64,000 bases of DNA from Streptomyces sp. NBC_00554 (GCF_041431135.1 NZ_CP107799.1:7378001-7442000), one strand, 5' to 3'; numbered from the stretch's first letter, positions 17,017 through 25,342 are shown. Numbers and translations: made by a program. The notes: generated by a model from the sequence alone, not told the origin.

Positions 17017-18090
17017 ATGCCCCCCACCCCGCAGTCGGCCGCCGAACGCCGCGCCGCCTGGCTGAGCGAACTCGCCCAGGGCACCGACCGGTTCCATGAA
17101 CCGCGCCGGGACGACTGCCCCTGGTGCGGCTCGAAGCGGCTGCGCACCCGGCTCCGCACACCGGACCTGCGGCAGCGCAAACCCGGCACCTTCGTCGTCG
17201 ACGAGTGCGGGGACTGCGCCCACGCCTTCCAGAACCCCCGGCTGACGGCCGAGGGAGTGGCCTTCTACCACCGGGACTACCACCCCGACCGCCAGGCGGA
17301 CGCACACGACGGCCTCGCCGAGCGGATCCTCGCCGCCCGCGCTGGACACGGCCGTCATCTGGCCGCCGCCCGCGCGATGCTGCCCCACCCCGAACCTGAG
17401 AGCTGGCTCGACGTCGGCACCGGGCACGGGTACTTCCCCGCGGTGGCCAAGGAGATCCACCCGTACACCGCCTTCGACGGGCTCGACCCCACCCGGCGCG
17501 TCGACAAGGCACGGGCCGCCGGACGGGTGGAGGAAGCCCACCGCGGCAGGCTCACCGACCCGGAGATCGCCGAACGGCTGCGCGCCCGCTACGACGTCGT
17601 CAGCATGTTCCACCACCTGGAGCACACCCCCGACCCCCGCGAGGAACTGCGCGCCGCGCTGACCGTGCTGCGCCCCGGCGGACACCTCCTCGTCGAAGTC
17701 CCGGACCCCGACTGCGCGTTCGGCCCGCTCCTCGGCAAGTGGTGGATGTCCTACGGCCAGCCGCGCCACCTCCACCTGATGCCGCTGCCCAACCTGCTCG
17801 CCGAACTCGAATCGCTCGGCTGCGAGATCGTCTCGACGGACCGTCGAGAACCGCACATCCCGTACGACCTCTCAGGCGCCGTCGCGCTGGTCCTCAGCCG
17901 CGTCCTGCCCGGCCTCGATGCCCCGTGGCGGCCCGCCCCGCCCACCGTCCTCCAGCGCCACCTGCGTACGGCCCTGACGCGCACGTCCGTCCCCCTGCTC
18001 GCCTCAGCCGTCGCCCTGGACCATGTGTTGGCCCCCCTCTTCCGCCGCACCCGCTTCTCGAACGCGTACCGCATCATCGCCCGCCGTTGA
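17017..18090 (+). CDS. Class I SAM-dependent methyltransferase with N-terminal zinc ribbon
   Basis: 357 aa; the ATG at 17017 follows ACAGGAG. An N-terminal CPWCGS...CGDCAHAFQNPR zinc ribbon resembles those of sugar and secondary-metabolite C-methyltransferases. The Rossmann core shows ESWLDVGTGHGYFPAV (SAM motif I), a YDVVSMFHHLEHTPDPREEL acidic/His segment, and LRPGGHLLVEVPDPDC. The C-terminal about 100 residues are extended and partly hydrophobic. The FHHLEH motif and the W-rich GKWWMSYGQPRHLHL block suggest a small-molecule or sugar substrate. No adjacent pathway identifies it. Confidence 0.85.
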   Translation: MPPTPQSAAERRAAWLSELAQGTDRFHEPRRDDCPWCGSKRLRTRLRTPDLRQRKPGTFVVDECGDCAHAFQNPRLTAEGVAFYHRDYHPDRQADAHDGLAERILAARAGHGRHLAAARAMLPHPEPESWLDVGTGHGYFPAVAKEIHPYTAFDGLDPTRRVDKARAAGRVEEAHRGRLTDPEIAERLRARYDVVSMFHHLEHTPDPREELRAALTVLRPGGHLLVEVPDPDCAFGPLLGKWWMSYGQPRHLHLMPLPNLLAELESLGCEIVSTDRREPHIPYDLSGAVALVLSRVLPGLDAPWRPAPPTVLQRHLRTALTRTSVPLLASAVALDHVLAPLFRRTRFSNAYRIIARR

Positions 18091-18095
18091 GGCTT

Positions 18096-18222
18096 TACAC
18101 CGCTCCGCGGCCCCTGCCTTGGCCCGCTCCGCGGTCCTTTCCCCGCCGCTCCGCGGCGTTTCCCCCACCCACCGGCCCTTCCGGCCCGCTCCGCGACCCC
18201 CACCACCGCGCCGCTCCGCGGC
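18096..18222. repeat. Cluster of GCTCCGCGG motifs
   Basis: Five copies of (C)CGCTCCGCGG or a one-base variant occur in the 136-bp gap between two convergent genes. The spacing is irregular and C-rich. The motif is partly self-complementary (CCGCGG), so the RNA could fold in several ways. It may act as a bidirectional terminator; I see no gene here. Confidence 0.5.
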
Positions 18223-18226
18223 CCCC

Positions 18227-19429
18227 TCACCCCCGCAACGACACCGCCTGCCCCGCCACCACCAACAACAGATGCTCACACTCCGCCCCGAACCCCGCGT
18301 TCAACCGCCCCAGTTCATCCCGGTACCGCCGCCCCGAAGCCGTGGCCGGGACGATCCCCGACCCGACCTCGTTGGAGACGGCGACGACCGTGCGGCGGGT
18401 CTGCCGGACGGCGGTCGTCAACTCCTCCACGCGGGCGCGCAGTGCGCGTTCCCCGCCGCCGGACCACTCCGCGTCGTCCCAGGCGTTCACGGAGTCCATC
18501 GCGTCGGTCAGCCAGAGGGAGAGGCAGTCGATGAGAAGGGGGGCGCCGTCCTGTGCCAGGAGGGGCACGAGGTCGCAGGTCTCGGTGGTGCGCCAGGAGC
18601 CGGGGCGCCGCTCGCGGTGGGCGTGCACGCGTGCCGCCCACTCGTTGTCGCCGTTGCGGGCGCCGCCCGTCGCGACGTACAGGACGTCGGGGAAGGCCTC
18701 GAGGCGCCGTTCCGCCTCCACCGACTTGCCCGACCGCGCGCCGCCGAGCACGAGCGTGCGGCGCGGCACGTCGGGGACGTCCTCGTAGACGCCCACGTCC
18801 AGCGTCGACCCGTCCGGCACCGCCCGTGCGCCGGCCGCCGCGAGCCGCCGCCGCAGTTCGGCCCCCGGCGGCACGTCGTGGTCGAGATGCACCGCGATCA
18901 CGTCCGTCGCCGGACCGGCGGCGCCCACCGCACGCAGTTTCGCCAGGGCGTCGGGGCGCCCCACGACATCGGCGACGACCATGTCGTACGGCGGGTCGCC
19001 GTTCACGTCGAGCCCGGCGGGCGCCGCGCCCGGCGGCAGATACAGCAGCCGCTGCCCGTCGGGCCCCGTCACCGCGTACCCCGTGCCGGGCGCGTCCATC
19101 GGCACGGCCCGCACCCGGTGACCGGTCAGCAGCGCCAACTCCCGCCCGTCGGGGACCCGCCCGGGCTGCGGCAGCCCGGCCGGCACCTCGACCGCGGGGC
19201 CGTCGTGCGGGTGCGAGAGCAGTACCTGCCGTACGCCGCCCAGCGAGTGCCCGGAACGGGCGGCCGCGAACGCCACGCCGGGGGTGAGGTCGAGCAGCAG
19301 CGTGCCGTCGACGAGCAGCGCGGTCGCCGCCCGCGCGTGCTCGCCGAGCGCGGTCGCGCAGGCCGCGCAGGGGCAGTCGGGGCGGGGCAGGCCGTCTGGG
19401 GCGCCGGTGCCGAGCAGAGTCAGTTCCAC
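18227..19429 (-). CDS. cobU: MBL-fold domain fused to CobU (adenosylcobinamide kinase / guanylyltransferase)
   Basis: 400 aa. The C-terminal about 180 residues are CobU: the P-loop RTLVLGGARSGKSVEAER, VLYVATGGARNGDNEWAARVHAHRERRP with the guanylylated His region, LIDCLSLWLTD, and VAVSNEVGSGIVP. This enzyme phosphorylates adenosylcobinamide and transfers GMP to it. The N-terminal about 215 residues form a metallo-beta-lactamase-like fold (MELTLLGTGAPDGLPRPDCPC; LLSHPHDGPAVEVP; MVVADVVGRPDAL). The HxHxDH metal motif is reduced to HPHDGPA. A related PhnP-like domain is known fused or adjacent to cob genes, and its role here is unknown. cobS and cobT lie on the same strand. Confidence 0.92.
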   Translation of the reverse strand: MELTLLGTGAPDGLPRPDCPCAACATALGEHARAATALLVDGTLLLDLTPGVAFAAARSGHSLGGVRQVLLSHPHDGPAVEVPAGLPQPGRVPDGRELALLTGHRVRAVPMDAPGTGYAVTGPDGQRLLYLPPGAAPAGLDVNGDPPYDMVVADVVGRPDALAKLRAVGAAGPATDVIAVHLDHDVPPGAELRRRLAAAGARAVPDGSTLDVGVYEDVPDVPRRTLVLGGARSGKSVEAERRLEAFPDVLYVATGGARNGDNEWAARVHAHRERRPGSWRTTETCDLVPLLAQDGAPLLIDCLSLWLTDAMDSVNAWDDAEWSGGGERALRARVEELTTAVRQTRRTVVAVSNEVGSGIVPATASGRRYRDELGRLNAGFGAECEHLLLVVAGQAVSLRG

Positions 19430-19542
19430 GGGGATGATTTTCGCGTGTCCCCGCAGGTCTTGCAGGTCCGACTAGGCTTCGGGCAGGAGCCGGATCTTGT
19501 CCGGCTTCCGCTGTGCAGTGTGCTCATACCTGGGAGGCGTAC

Positions 19543-19758
19543 ATGGCGGCATGGACGTGGCGGTTCGAGAAGGCCGACGGGACAGAGGTCCAACCCGTGG
19601 TGCAGCCCGAGGAGTTCACCACGCAGGGGGACGCGGAGTCCTGGATCGGCGAGGTGTGGAAGGAGCTCCTGGAGGGCGGCGCGGAGCAGGTGTTCCTCTT
19701 CGAGGACAGCACACAGATCTACGGACCGATGAGCCTGCACGCCGCTGCGGAGGCGTAG
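19543..19758 (+). CDS. Small conserved protein (71 aa), unknown function
   Basis: The ATG at 19543 follows GGGAGG. The product is acidic, aromatic-rich and soluble (MAAWTWRFEKADGTEVQP; DAESWIGEVWKELLEGGA; VFLFEDSTQIYGPMSL). Codon use is typical of the neighbours, and the ribosome site is strong. I do not recognise a function. The 3' end including the TAG stop is duplicated 44 bp downstream (see the repeat at 19733-19804). Confidence 0.8.
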   Translation: MAAWTWRFEKADGTEVQPVVQPEEFTTQGDAESWIGEVWKELLEGGAEQVFLFEDSTQIYGPMSLHAAAEA

Positions 19759-19804
19759 GCCGGTCGGGGCTGCCGGGCCTGCGCGCAGCTTCGGAGGCGT
19801 AGGC
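19733..19804 (+). repeat. Duplicated 3' end of the 71-aa gene
   Basis: Bases 19733-19760, containing GGAGGCGTAGGC with the TAG stop, are repeated at 19777-19804. I count 25 of 28 identical positions and a 44-bp period. The second copy is outside the gene. It is one of several such duplications in this window. Confidence 0.8.
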
Positions 19805-19860
19805 GGGCCGATGCGGTAGCGGCGGGTGCCGGGGTTCGCCCCCGGCACCCACGTTCACGG

Positions 19861-20003
19861 CACCGTTTCTACTGCTCGCTCCCGGCACCCATGTGTCCAC
19901 CGCACCGTTTCTACTGCTCGCTCCCGGCACCCACGTGTCCACCGCACCGTGTCTACTGCTCGCCCCCGGCACCCACGTGTCCGCCGCCGTGTCTACTGCT
20001 CGC
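19861..20003 (-). repeat. About 42-bp tandem array covering the stop codon of the HtrA-like gene
   Basis: TCTACTGCTCG, which read on the minus strand is the Glu-Gln-stop end of the protease gene, starts at 19868, 19910, 19952 and 19992 (periods 42, 42, 40). The intervening CGGCACCCACGTGTCCACCG is also conserved. Only the copy nearest the gene is in use as its end; three further copies lie downstream. Confidence 0.9.
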
Positions 20004-21063
20004 CCAAGGTCACATCCACCGTCTTCTCGCTCCCGCCCCTCGTGTACGTCACCGCCACCTTGTCGCCCGGCTTCTCGGCGGCGAGCGCCTCGGAGAGCGA
20101 GGTGATCGTGGTGATGTCGGTGTCCCCGATCTTGGTGATGATGTCGCCGGGCTCGATGCCCGCCTTGTCGGCCGCGCCGCCGCTCTTCACCTCGACCACG
20201 GCGACCCCCGCGGCTGCCTGGTAGTCGTCGTCCACGACCGTACGGGCCGTGATGCCGAGCGCGGCCCGCCCTGAGTCGGTGACCCTGCCGTCCTTGATGA
20301 TCTGGTCGGCGACCTTCGTGACCATCGACGCGGGGATCGCGAAGCCGATACCGGGCGCCGTGCCCCCGAGGGTGGGATCGGTCGCGGCGAGCGTGGGGAT
20401 GCCGATGACCCGTCCGTCGAGATCGACGAGCGCGCCGCCGCTGTTGCCCGGGTTGATCGCCGCCGACGTCTGCACCATGTTCGCGATGGTGGCGCCGGTC
20501 CCGCCCCCGGTGCTGCCCTCGCTGACGGTGCGTCCGGTCGCCGACACGATGCCCTGGGTCACGCTGGACGACAGCCCGAGGGGTGACCCCATCGCCAGCA
20601 CGATCTGGCCGACCTGCACCTTCGAGGAGTCCCCGAAGGACGCCGCCTTCAGCCCGTCCGGCACCTTGTCCAGTTTGATGACGGCGAGGTCCTGCTGCGG
20701 GTAGGCGTAGACGAGCGTCGCGGTCAGCTCGTCCTCGCTGTTGGCGGTCGTGACCTTGAACGTCTTCTCGTCCCCGACCACGTGCGCGTTGGTGACGATG
20801 TGCCCGTTGTCGTCGTACACCACCCCGGACCCCAGATCACCGCTCGCCCGGATCTGCACCACCGACGGCAGTACGTCCTTGATCACCTTCAGGTAGTCGT
20901 CCTGGAGGTCATTGGCCGCGGCCGGGGCCGCCGCCTGCGTCGTCGTGCCGTCCTGGGCGGGTGACGACCCGGAGCCGGAGGAGCAGCCGGCGATCAGAGC
21001 GACGGAGCAGACGAGCGCGGCCAGCGGGAGATGCAGCCGGGCACGGGTACGGGAAACATCCAT
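19993..21063 (-). CDS. HtrA/DegP-like serine protease lipoprotein with PDZ domain
   Basis: 356 aa from the ATG at 21063. The N-terminus is a lipoprotein signal with lipobox LIAGC, then a Ser/Ala/Gln linker. The trypsin-like domain has the full triad: His in VTNAHVVGDE, Asp in QQDLAVIKLD, Ser in INPGNSGGALVD. The C-terminal PDZ domain contains VVEVKSGGAADKAGIEPGDIITKIG. The expected role is extracytoplasmic protein quality control or processing at the outer face of the membrane. It is downstream of a methyltransferase gene on the same strand (gap about 60 bp). The 3' end is tandemly repeated. Confidence 0.93.
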   Translation of the reverse strand: MDVSRTRARLHLPLAALVCSVALIAGCSSGSGSSPAQDGTTTQAAAPAAANDLQDDYLKVIKDVLPSVVQIRASGDLGSGVVYDDNGHIVTNAHVVGDEKTFKVTTANSEDELTATLVYAYPQQDLAVIKLDKVPDGLKAASFGDSSKVQVGQIVLAMGSPLGLSSSVTQGIVSATGRTVSEGSTGGGTGATIANMVQTSAAINPGNSGGALVDLDGRVIGIPTLAATDPTLGGTAPGIGFAIPASMVTKVADQIIKDGRVTDSGRAALGITARTVVDDDYQAAAGVAVVEVKSGGAADKAGIEPGDIITKIGDTDITTITSLSEALAAEKPGDKVAVTYTRGGSEKTVDVTLGEQ

Positions 21064-21122
21064 GCCCGAAGTGTCCCTTTCGGGGACTTGCCCCGACCTG
21101 CCATGCGCACCCGAACGGGTCG

Positions 21123-21881
21123 TCAGCCCCGCACCCCGCACAGGTGCAGCAACGCCGCCACCTGGCGATAGGGATCGGTCCGCCCGGCCCGTTCCTCCGC
21201 GGCGAGGAGACCGTCCAAGTCCGCGGGGAGGGAGGCACCGTCGGCCGCGGTGTCCGTGAAGACCCGCACGCCGAACCAGGCGTGCAACGGCGCCCCGATC
21301 CCGGCGAGCGTCGACGTCAGCGTGGAGAGCCGGTCGGCGCGCACGTCGAGGCCCAGGCGGTTCGTGTACGCGGTGGTGTCGAAGGCCGTCAGCGCCGCCG
21401 CCCAGTCCCCGGCCAGCCCGGACCGCATGGCCAGCGCGTCGGCGTTCCGTACGAGCAGCGAGAGCAGCCCGCCGGGGGCCAGCATCCGCGCGAGGCCCGC
21501 CAGCAGCGGGTCGGGCTCCTGCACGTACATCAGTACGCCATGGCACAGCACCACGTCGAAGCTGCCCGGCAGGAAGTGGACACCCGTCTCGCGCCCGTCA
21601 CCCTCGATGAGGCGCACGCGCCCCCGGATGCCCTCGGGCTCGGCGGCCAGCGCCTGACGGGCCACGGCCAGCATCTTCGCGTCCTGCTCGAGACCGGTCA
21701 CCTGATGCCCGGCCCGGGCCAGCCGCAGCGCCTGCGTCCCCTGGCCCATCCCGACGTCAAGGACCCGCAGCCGCTGCCCGACGGGATACCGCCCGGCTAT
21801 CTGCTCGTCGAGCTGCCGGGCCACCAGCTCCTGCCGTACGACATCACGCAGTCCGCCCAGCTTGCTCAGCCAGGCATCCAC
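21123..21881 (-). CDS. SAM-dependent methyltransferase, class I
   Basis: 252 aa if started at the GTG at 21881 (V/M-DAWLSKLGGLRDVVRQELV). Motif I is LRVLDVGMGQGTQALRLA, followed by VTGLEQDAKML, a FDVVLCHGVLMYVQEPDPLL motif and LAPGGLLSLLVRN. A better-supplied start may be CTG at 21911: it gives SATSFSGGAVDAW at the N-terminus, has GGAGAG 7 bases upstream, and overlaps the TGA of the preceding gene (CTGA). The region most resembles CmoA/UbiE-like small-molecule methyltransferases. The substrate is unknown. Confidence 0.85.
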   Translation of the reverse strand: MDAWLSKLGGLRDVVRQELVARQLDEQIAGRYPVGQRLRVLDVGMGQGTQALRLARAGHQVTGLEQDAKMLAVARQALAAEPEGIRGRVRLIEGDGRETGVHFLPGSFDVVLCHGVLMYVQEPDPLLAGLARMLAPGGLLSLLVRNADALAMRSGLAGDWAAALTAFDTTAYTNRLGLDVRADRLSTLTSTLAGIGAPLHAWFGVRVFTDTAADGASLPADLDGLLAAEERAGRTDPYRQVAALLHLCGVRG

Positions 21882-21907
21882 CGCGCCCCCGGAGAAAGAT
21901 GTCGCGC

Positions 21908-22504
21908 TCAGGGCCGCTCTCCGCGCTTGACCTGCGGCTTCGGCAGCCGGAGTCGACGCATCTGGAGAGTACGCATCAGCGCGTAGGCGACCGCGCCCTT
22001 CCTGGGCAGGTCCGGGAAGCGCGTGCTCAGCTGCTTCTTCAGCCGGATCGCGATGCCGATCGAGTCGACCACGATCAGCAGGATGACCACGAGCCACAGC
22101 AGCAGCGCGATGTTCTGCAGCGAGCCCACCCGCACCATGCTCAGCACGAGGATGATCACGGCCAGCGGCAGGAAGAACTCGGCGATGCAGAACCGCGAGT
22201 CAACGAAGTCGCGGGCGAACTTCCGCACCGGGCCCTTGTCGCGGGCGGGCAGATAACGCTCGTCACCGTTGGCCAGCGCCTGACGCTGCCGCTCCATCGC
22301 GGCGCGACGCTCGTCGCGATTCCGCTTGGAAGCCTCCTTGCGCGTCGTCGGCGTGTTCGCCACGCTGCGACGCTGGGTCTGGGCCTCACTGCGCTTGGGC
22401 GTGGGGCGGCCCTTGGGGGCCTGCGGATCACGGGTCTGCTTGGAGTCGGTCACGGCCGCCTTGTCGGCGGGTGCCTTCTCTTCCTTGGCGCGGCTACGAA
22501 ACAC
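21908..22504 (-). CDS. DUF3043 membrane protein
   Basis: 198 aa when begun at the GTG at 22504 (V/M-FRSRAKEEKAPADK). An ATG ten codons upstream is an alternative, and neither has a good ribosome site. The first about 100 residues are strongly charged and disordered (RRSVANTPTTRKEASKRNRD). Two close hydrophobic spans follow (FFLPLAVIILVLSMV; NIALLLWLVVILLIVVDSIGI), then a basic tail. Conserved in actinobacteria with no known activity. The stop touches the start of the downstream methyltransferase. Confidence 0.8.
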   Translation of the reverse strand: MFRSRAKEEKAPADKAAVTDSKQTRDPQAPKGRPTPKRSEAQTQRRSVANTPTTRKEASKRNRDERRAAMERQRQALANGDERYLPARDKGPVRKFARDFVDSRFCIAEFFLPLAVIILVLSMVRVGSLQNIALLLWLVVILLIVVDSIGIAIRLKKQLSTRFPDLPRKGAVAYALMRTLQMRRLRLPKPQVKRGERP

Positions 22505-22843
22505 AAAACCCAAGGGTACGCGGTGTGCGCGCATGGACGTCATTCGAGTGGGGAACGATCCGGCAACACCGTACGTCTGTACTGGGAAAGTACTGGGACA
22601 GACGGGACGTTGCGCATGGTTTCGCCGGGCGGGCTCGCAGGAATTCCCCAGGTGCTCCACGGGAACCCCTGGTGGACCCCGAGATCCACCTACTCCCTAC
22701 GCCGGAGCGGCGTCGTACGCAGTCGTCCTTGGGGATGAGCGCATCCGTCCCCGAACAGTGCGGTAATGGATGCAGGGCCCGTACTGTGGGTTCTGTTGCA
22801 GTACCTGGAGCTGGAGTCCGTCAGAAGGGGGCGCGCGAAGCCC
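22505..22843. other. Divergent intergenic region upstream of pspA
   Basis: A 339-bp region between the DUF3043 gene and pspA. It contains an ECF-type promoter candidate at 22552-22580, and an inverted repeat CGTCTGT (22574-22580) / ACAGACG (22598-22604) whose interior holds ACTGGG twice. The candidate would give a leader of about 250 bases. I see no further gene. Confidence 0.5.
22552..22580 (+). promoter_or_regulatory. Possible SigE-type (ECF) promoter for pspA
   Basis: GGAACG at 22552-22557 and GTCTGT at 22575-22580, 17 bp apart, resemble the GGAAC / GTCT promoter class of envelope-stress ECF sigma factors in Streptomyces. Control of pspA by envelope stress would make sense. The long distance to the start codon and the lack of other evidence keep this tentative. 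Confidence 0.35.
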
Positions 22844-23638
22844 ATGAGCGGTGTCATGAAGCGTATGGGGATGATCTTCCGCGCGAAGGCGAACAAGGCC
22901 CTTGACCGGGCCGAGGACCCGCGCGAAACCCTCGATTACTCGTACCAGAAGCAGCTGGAGCTGCTCCAGAAGGTGCGCCGCGGTGTCGCCGATGTGGCGA
23001 CCAGCCGCAAGCGCCTGGAACTGCAGCTGAACCAGCTCCAGAACCAGTCCTCCAAGCTGGAGGACCAGGGCCGCAAGGCGCTGGCGCTCGGCCGGGAGGA
23101 CCTGGCCCGCGAGGCGCTGTCGCGCCGGGCCGCGCTCCAGCAGCAGGTGACCGACCTGGAGACGCAGCACCAGACCCTCCAGGGCGAGGAGGAGAAGCTC
23201 ACCCTTGCGGCGCAGCGCCTCCAGGCCAAGGTGGACGCCTTCCGTACGAAGAAGGAGACCATCAAGGCCACCTACACCGCCGCCCAGGCGCAGACCCGGA
23301 TCGGGGAGGCCTTCTCCGGCATCTCCGAGGAGATGGGCGACGTCGGCATGGCGATTCAGCGTGCCGAGGACAAGACCGCGCAGCTCCAGGCGCGGGCCGG
23401 CGCGATCGACGAGCTGCTCGCCTCGGGCGCCCTCGACGACCAGTCGGGTCTTGCCAAGGACGACATCCAGACCGAGCTGGACCGGCTCTCCGGTGGTACG
23501 GATGTAGAGCTGGAACTGCAGCGCATGAAGGCCGAGCTGGCCGGAGGCTCCGCGGCGAAGCCGGCGATCGAGGGCGGCACGGGTCAGGGCCAGTCGCAGT
23601 CCCAGCCGCAGGACACCCCCCGCTTCGACAAGCAGTAG
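22844..23638 (+). CDS. pspA: Phage-shock protein A (PspA/IM30 family)
   Basis: 264 aa from the ATG at 22844 (MSGVMKRMGMIFRAKANKAL). The N-terminal amphipathic helix is followed by the typical PspA coiled coil: AEDPRETLDYSYQKQLELL, then long heptad regions (KRLELQLNQLQNQSSKLE; RRAALQQQVTDLETQH), ending in a Gln/Ser-rich tail. The protein polymerises on the inner face of the membrane and stabilises it under stress. pspAA follows 21 bp downstream. The ribosome site is weak. Confidence 0.93.
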   Translation: MSGVMKRMGMIFRAKANKALDRAEDPRETLDYSYQKQLELLQKVRRGVADVATSRKRLELQLNQLQNQSSKLEDQGRKALALGREDLAREALSRRAALQQQVTDLETQHQTLQGEEEKLTLAAQRLQAKVDAFRTKKETIKATYTAAQAQTRIGEAFSGISEEMGDVGMAIQRAEDKTAQLQARAGAIDELLASGALDDQSGLAKDDIQTELDRLSGGTDVELELQRMKAELAGGSAAKPAIEGGTGQGQSQSQPQDTPRFDKQ

Positions 23639-23659
23639 CCCACGCCTTAGGAGGGCGAC

Positions 23660-23938
23660 ATGATCGTACGGATCATGGGGGAGGGGCAGGTGAGGCTGGA
23701 CGACGTCCACCTCACCGAACTGAACAAGCTGGACGACGAGCTGCTCGCCGAGATCGAGAGCGGCGACGAGTCCGGCTTCCGCCGCACCCTGGGTGCCCTC
23801 CTGGAGGAGGTCCGCCGCCTGGGCACTCCGCTCCCCGACGACGCCCTGGAACCCTCGGAACTGATCCTCCCGTCCCCGGACGCGACCCTCGCGGAGGTCC
23901 GCGAGATGCTGAGCGACGACGGCTTGATCCCTGGCTGA
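23660..23938 (+). CDS. pspAA: PspA-associated protein PspAA
   Basis: 92 aa; the ATG at 23660 follows AGGAGG. The sequence MIVRIMGEGQVRLDDVHLTELNKLDDEL matches the PspAA domain, a small partner found beside actinobacterial pspA genes. The C-terminal half is acidic (ATLAEVREMLSDDGLIPG). It is probably co-transcribed with pspA and modulates or recruits it. Confidence 0.9.
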   Translation: MIVRIMGEGQVRLDDVHLTELNKLDDELLAEIESGDESGFRRTLGALLEEVRRLGTPLPDDALEPSELILPSPDATLAEVREMLSDDGLIPG

Positions 23939-23942
23939 GGAT

Positions 23943-24052
23943 CTTTCAGCCCGTCCGGCGTTTGAGGACGAGCGCGTCAGCGCGATGCGGGGGTCTGGGG
24001 GCGGAGCCCCCAGGAAGCAAGGGACGGGTAGGGGCGGAGGGGGCGAAAAAAC
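23943..24052. repeat. Dispersed intergenic repeat, family B copy 2
   Basis: CAGCCCGTCCGGCGTTTGAG ... CTGGGGGCGGAGCCCCCAG ... AGGGACGGGTAGGGGCGGAG matches the element at 15626-15710, with an extra AGCGCGTCAGCGCG block. The GGGGGC/GCCCCC stem makes a good hairpin between pspAA and the kinase gene and may separate the two transcription units. Confidence 0.8.
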
Positions 24053-24118
24053 CCGGCGCCCGGCGGCACCAGGTAGCACCCGTTCCAACCCCCGCACCCG
24101 CCCCGTACCGTAAACGAC

Positions 24119-25342
24119 GTGAGCACCCCCCTAGAGCGCACGAGGTGCAGAGCCCGCGCCCACCCCCTGGCGGTGGACGCCACGCTCGCCGCAGGCGTCC
24201 TCGCCTGCATGCTGGCCGGCTCCTTCGTGGACCCCCACGCGGAGAACGGCGCGACCTGGATCACCCGCACCCCGAACGCCCTCAGCCTGACCCTGATGGT
24301 GCTCGGCGCCGCAGCCCTGGTCTTCCGCCGCCGCACCCCCATGACGGTCCTCGCCGCGACGGGCACCGTCTCCCTCGTGGAGCTGGTGGTCGGCGACCCC
24401 AGAGCCCCGGTCGCGATGTCCGCAGTCGTGGCCCTCTTCACGGTCGCCTCGGCCACGGACCGCCACACGGCGTGGCGCGTGGGCCTGCTCATGATGACCG
24501 TCCTGACGGCGGCCGCGATGCTCGCGGGCCCGCTGCCCTGGTACGCCCAGGAGAACCTGGGCATCTTCGCGTGGACCGGCATGGCCGCCGCCGCGGGCGA
24601 CGCCGTACGCAGCCGCCGCGCCTTCGTGGACGCCATAAGGGAACGCGCCGAACGCGCGGAGCGGACCCGGGAGGAAGAGGCCCGCCGGCGCGTGGCCGAG
24701 GAGCGGCTTCGCATCGCCCGCGATCTGCACGACGTCGTGGCCCACCACATCGCCTTGGTCAATGTGCAGGCCGGAGTGGCCGCGCACGTGATGGACAAGC
24801 GGCCCGACCAGGCCAAGGAGGCGCTCGCCCACGTGCGCGAGGCCAGCCGCTCCGCCCTCAACGAACTCCGTGCCACCGTCGGCTTGTTGAGGCAGACCGG
24901 GGATCCCGAGGCGCCCACCGAGCCGGCCCCGGGGCTCGGACGCCTCGACGAGCTCGCCGACACCTTCCGCAACGCGGGGCTCCCGGTGGAGGTGGCCCGC
25001 GCTGAGCAGGACGCCGGCCTGCCCGCCGCTGTGGACCTCGCCGCGTACCGCGTCATCCAGGAAGCCCTCACCAATGTGCAGAAGCACGCGGGCCCGGAGG
25101 CGAAGGCCGAGGTCAGCGTCGTACGCGTGGGACCGAACGTGGAAGTGACCGTTCTGGACAACGGGCCCGGGAAGGACGAGGGGCCGGAAGAGGGCGGCGG
25201 GCACGGGCTGCTCGGAATGCGTGAGCGGGTCACCGCACTCGGCGGGAGCTGCACGGCCGGTCCCCGCTACGGAGGCGGCTTCCGGGTCCATGCGATCCTT
25301 CCGGTCAAGAACCTCACGCCTGCCAGAGGGGCCGCCGTATGA
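24119..25342 (+). CDS. Sensor histidine kinase (NarX/DesK type)
   Basis: 407 aa from the GTG at 24119. Four or five N-terminal membrane spans (residues about 15-165) are followed by a linker coiled coil. The HisKA_3 dimerisation box ERLRIARDLHDVVAHHIAL carries the phospho-accepting His (DLHD). A compact HATPase domain has VIQEALTNVQKHA, VLDNGPGKDEG and GGGHGLLGMRERV. The extracytoplasmic loops are short, so the signal is probably sensed in or at the membrane. The cognate regulator overlaps by four bases. Confidence 0.93.
   Translation: MSTPLERTRCRARAHPLAVDATLAAGVLACMLAGSFVDPHAENGATWITRTPNALSLTLMVLGAAALVFRRRTPMTVLAATGTVSLVELVVGDPRAPVAMSAVVALFTVASATDRHTAWRVGLLMMTVLTAAAMLAGPLPWYAQENLGIFAWTGMAAAAGDAVRSRRAFVDAIRERAERAERTREEEARRRVAEERLRIARDLHDVVAHHIALVNVQAGVAAHVMDKRPDQAKEALAHVREASRSALNELRATVGLLRQTGDPEAPTEPAPGLGRLDELADTFRNAGLPVEVARAEQDAGLPAAVDLAAYRVIQEALTNVQKHAGPEAKAEVSVVRVGPNVEVTVLDNGPGKDEGPEEGGGHGLLGMRERVTALGGSCTAGPRYGGGFRVHAILPVKNLTPARGAAV

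Noticed and set aside
18091..18226. A small gene or regulatory RNA in the GCTCCGCGG-rich gap
   Set aside because: No frame has a ribosome site or convincing codon use, and the motif is low-complexity. I kept it only as a repeat.
19861..20003. CRISPR-like array of about 42-bp repeats
   Set aside because: The units are contiguous without unique spacers, vary in length (40-42 bp), and no cas genes are nearby; it is a simple tandem repeat.
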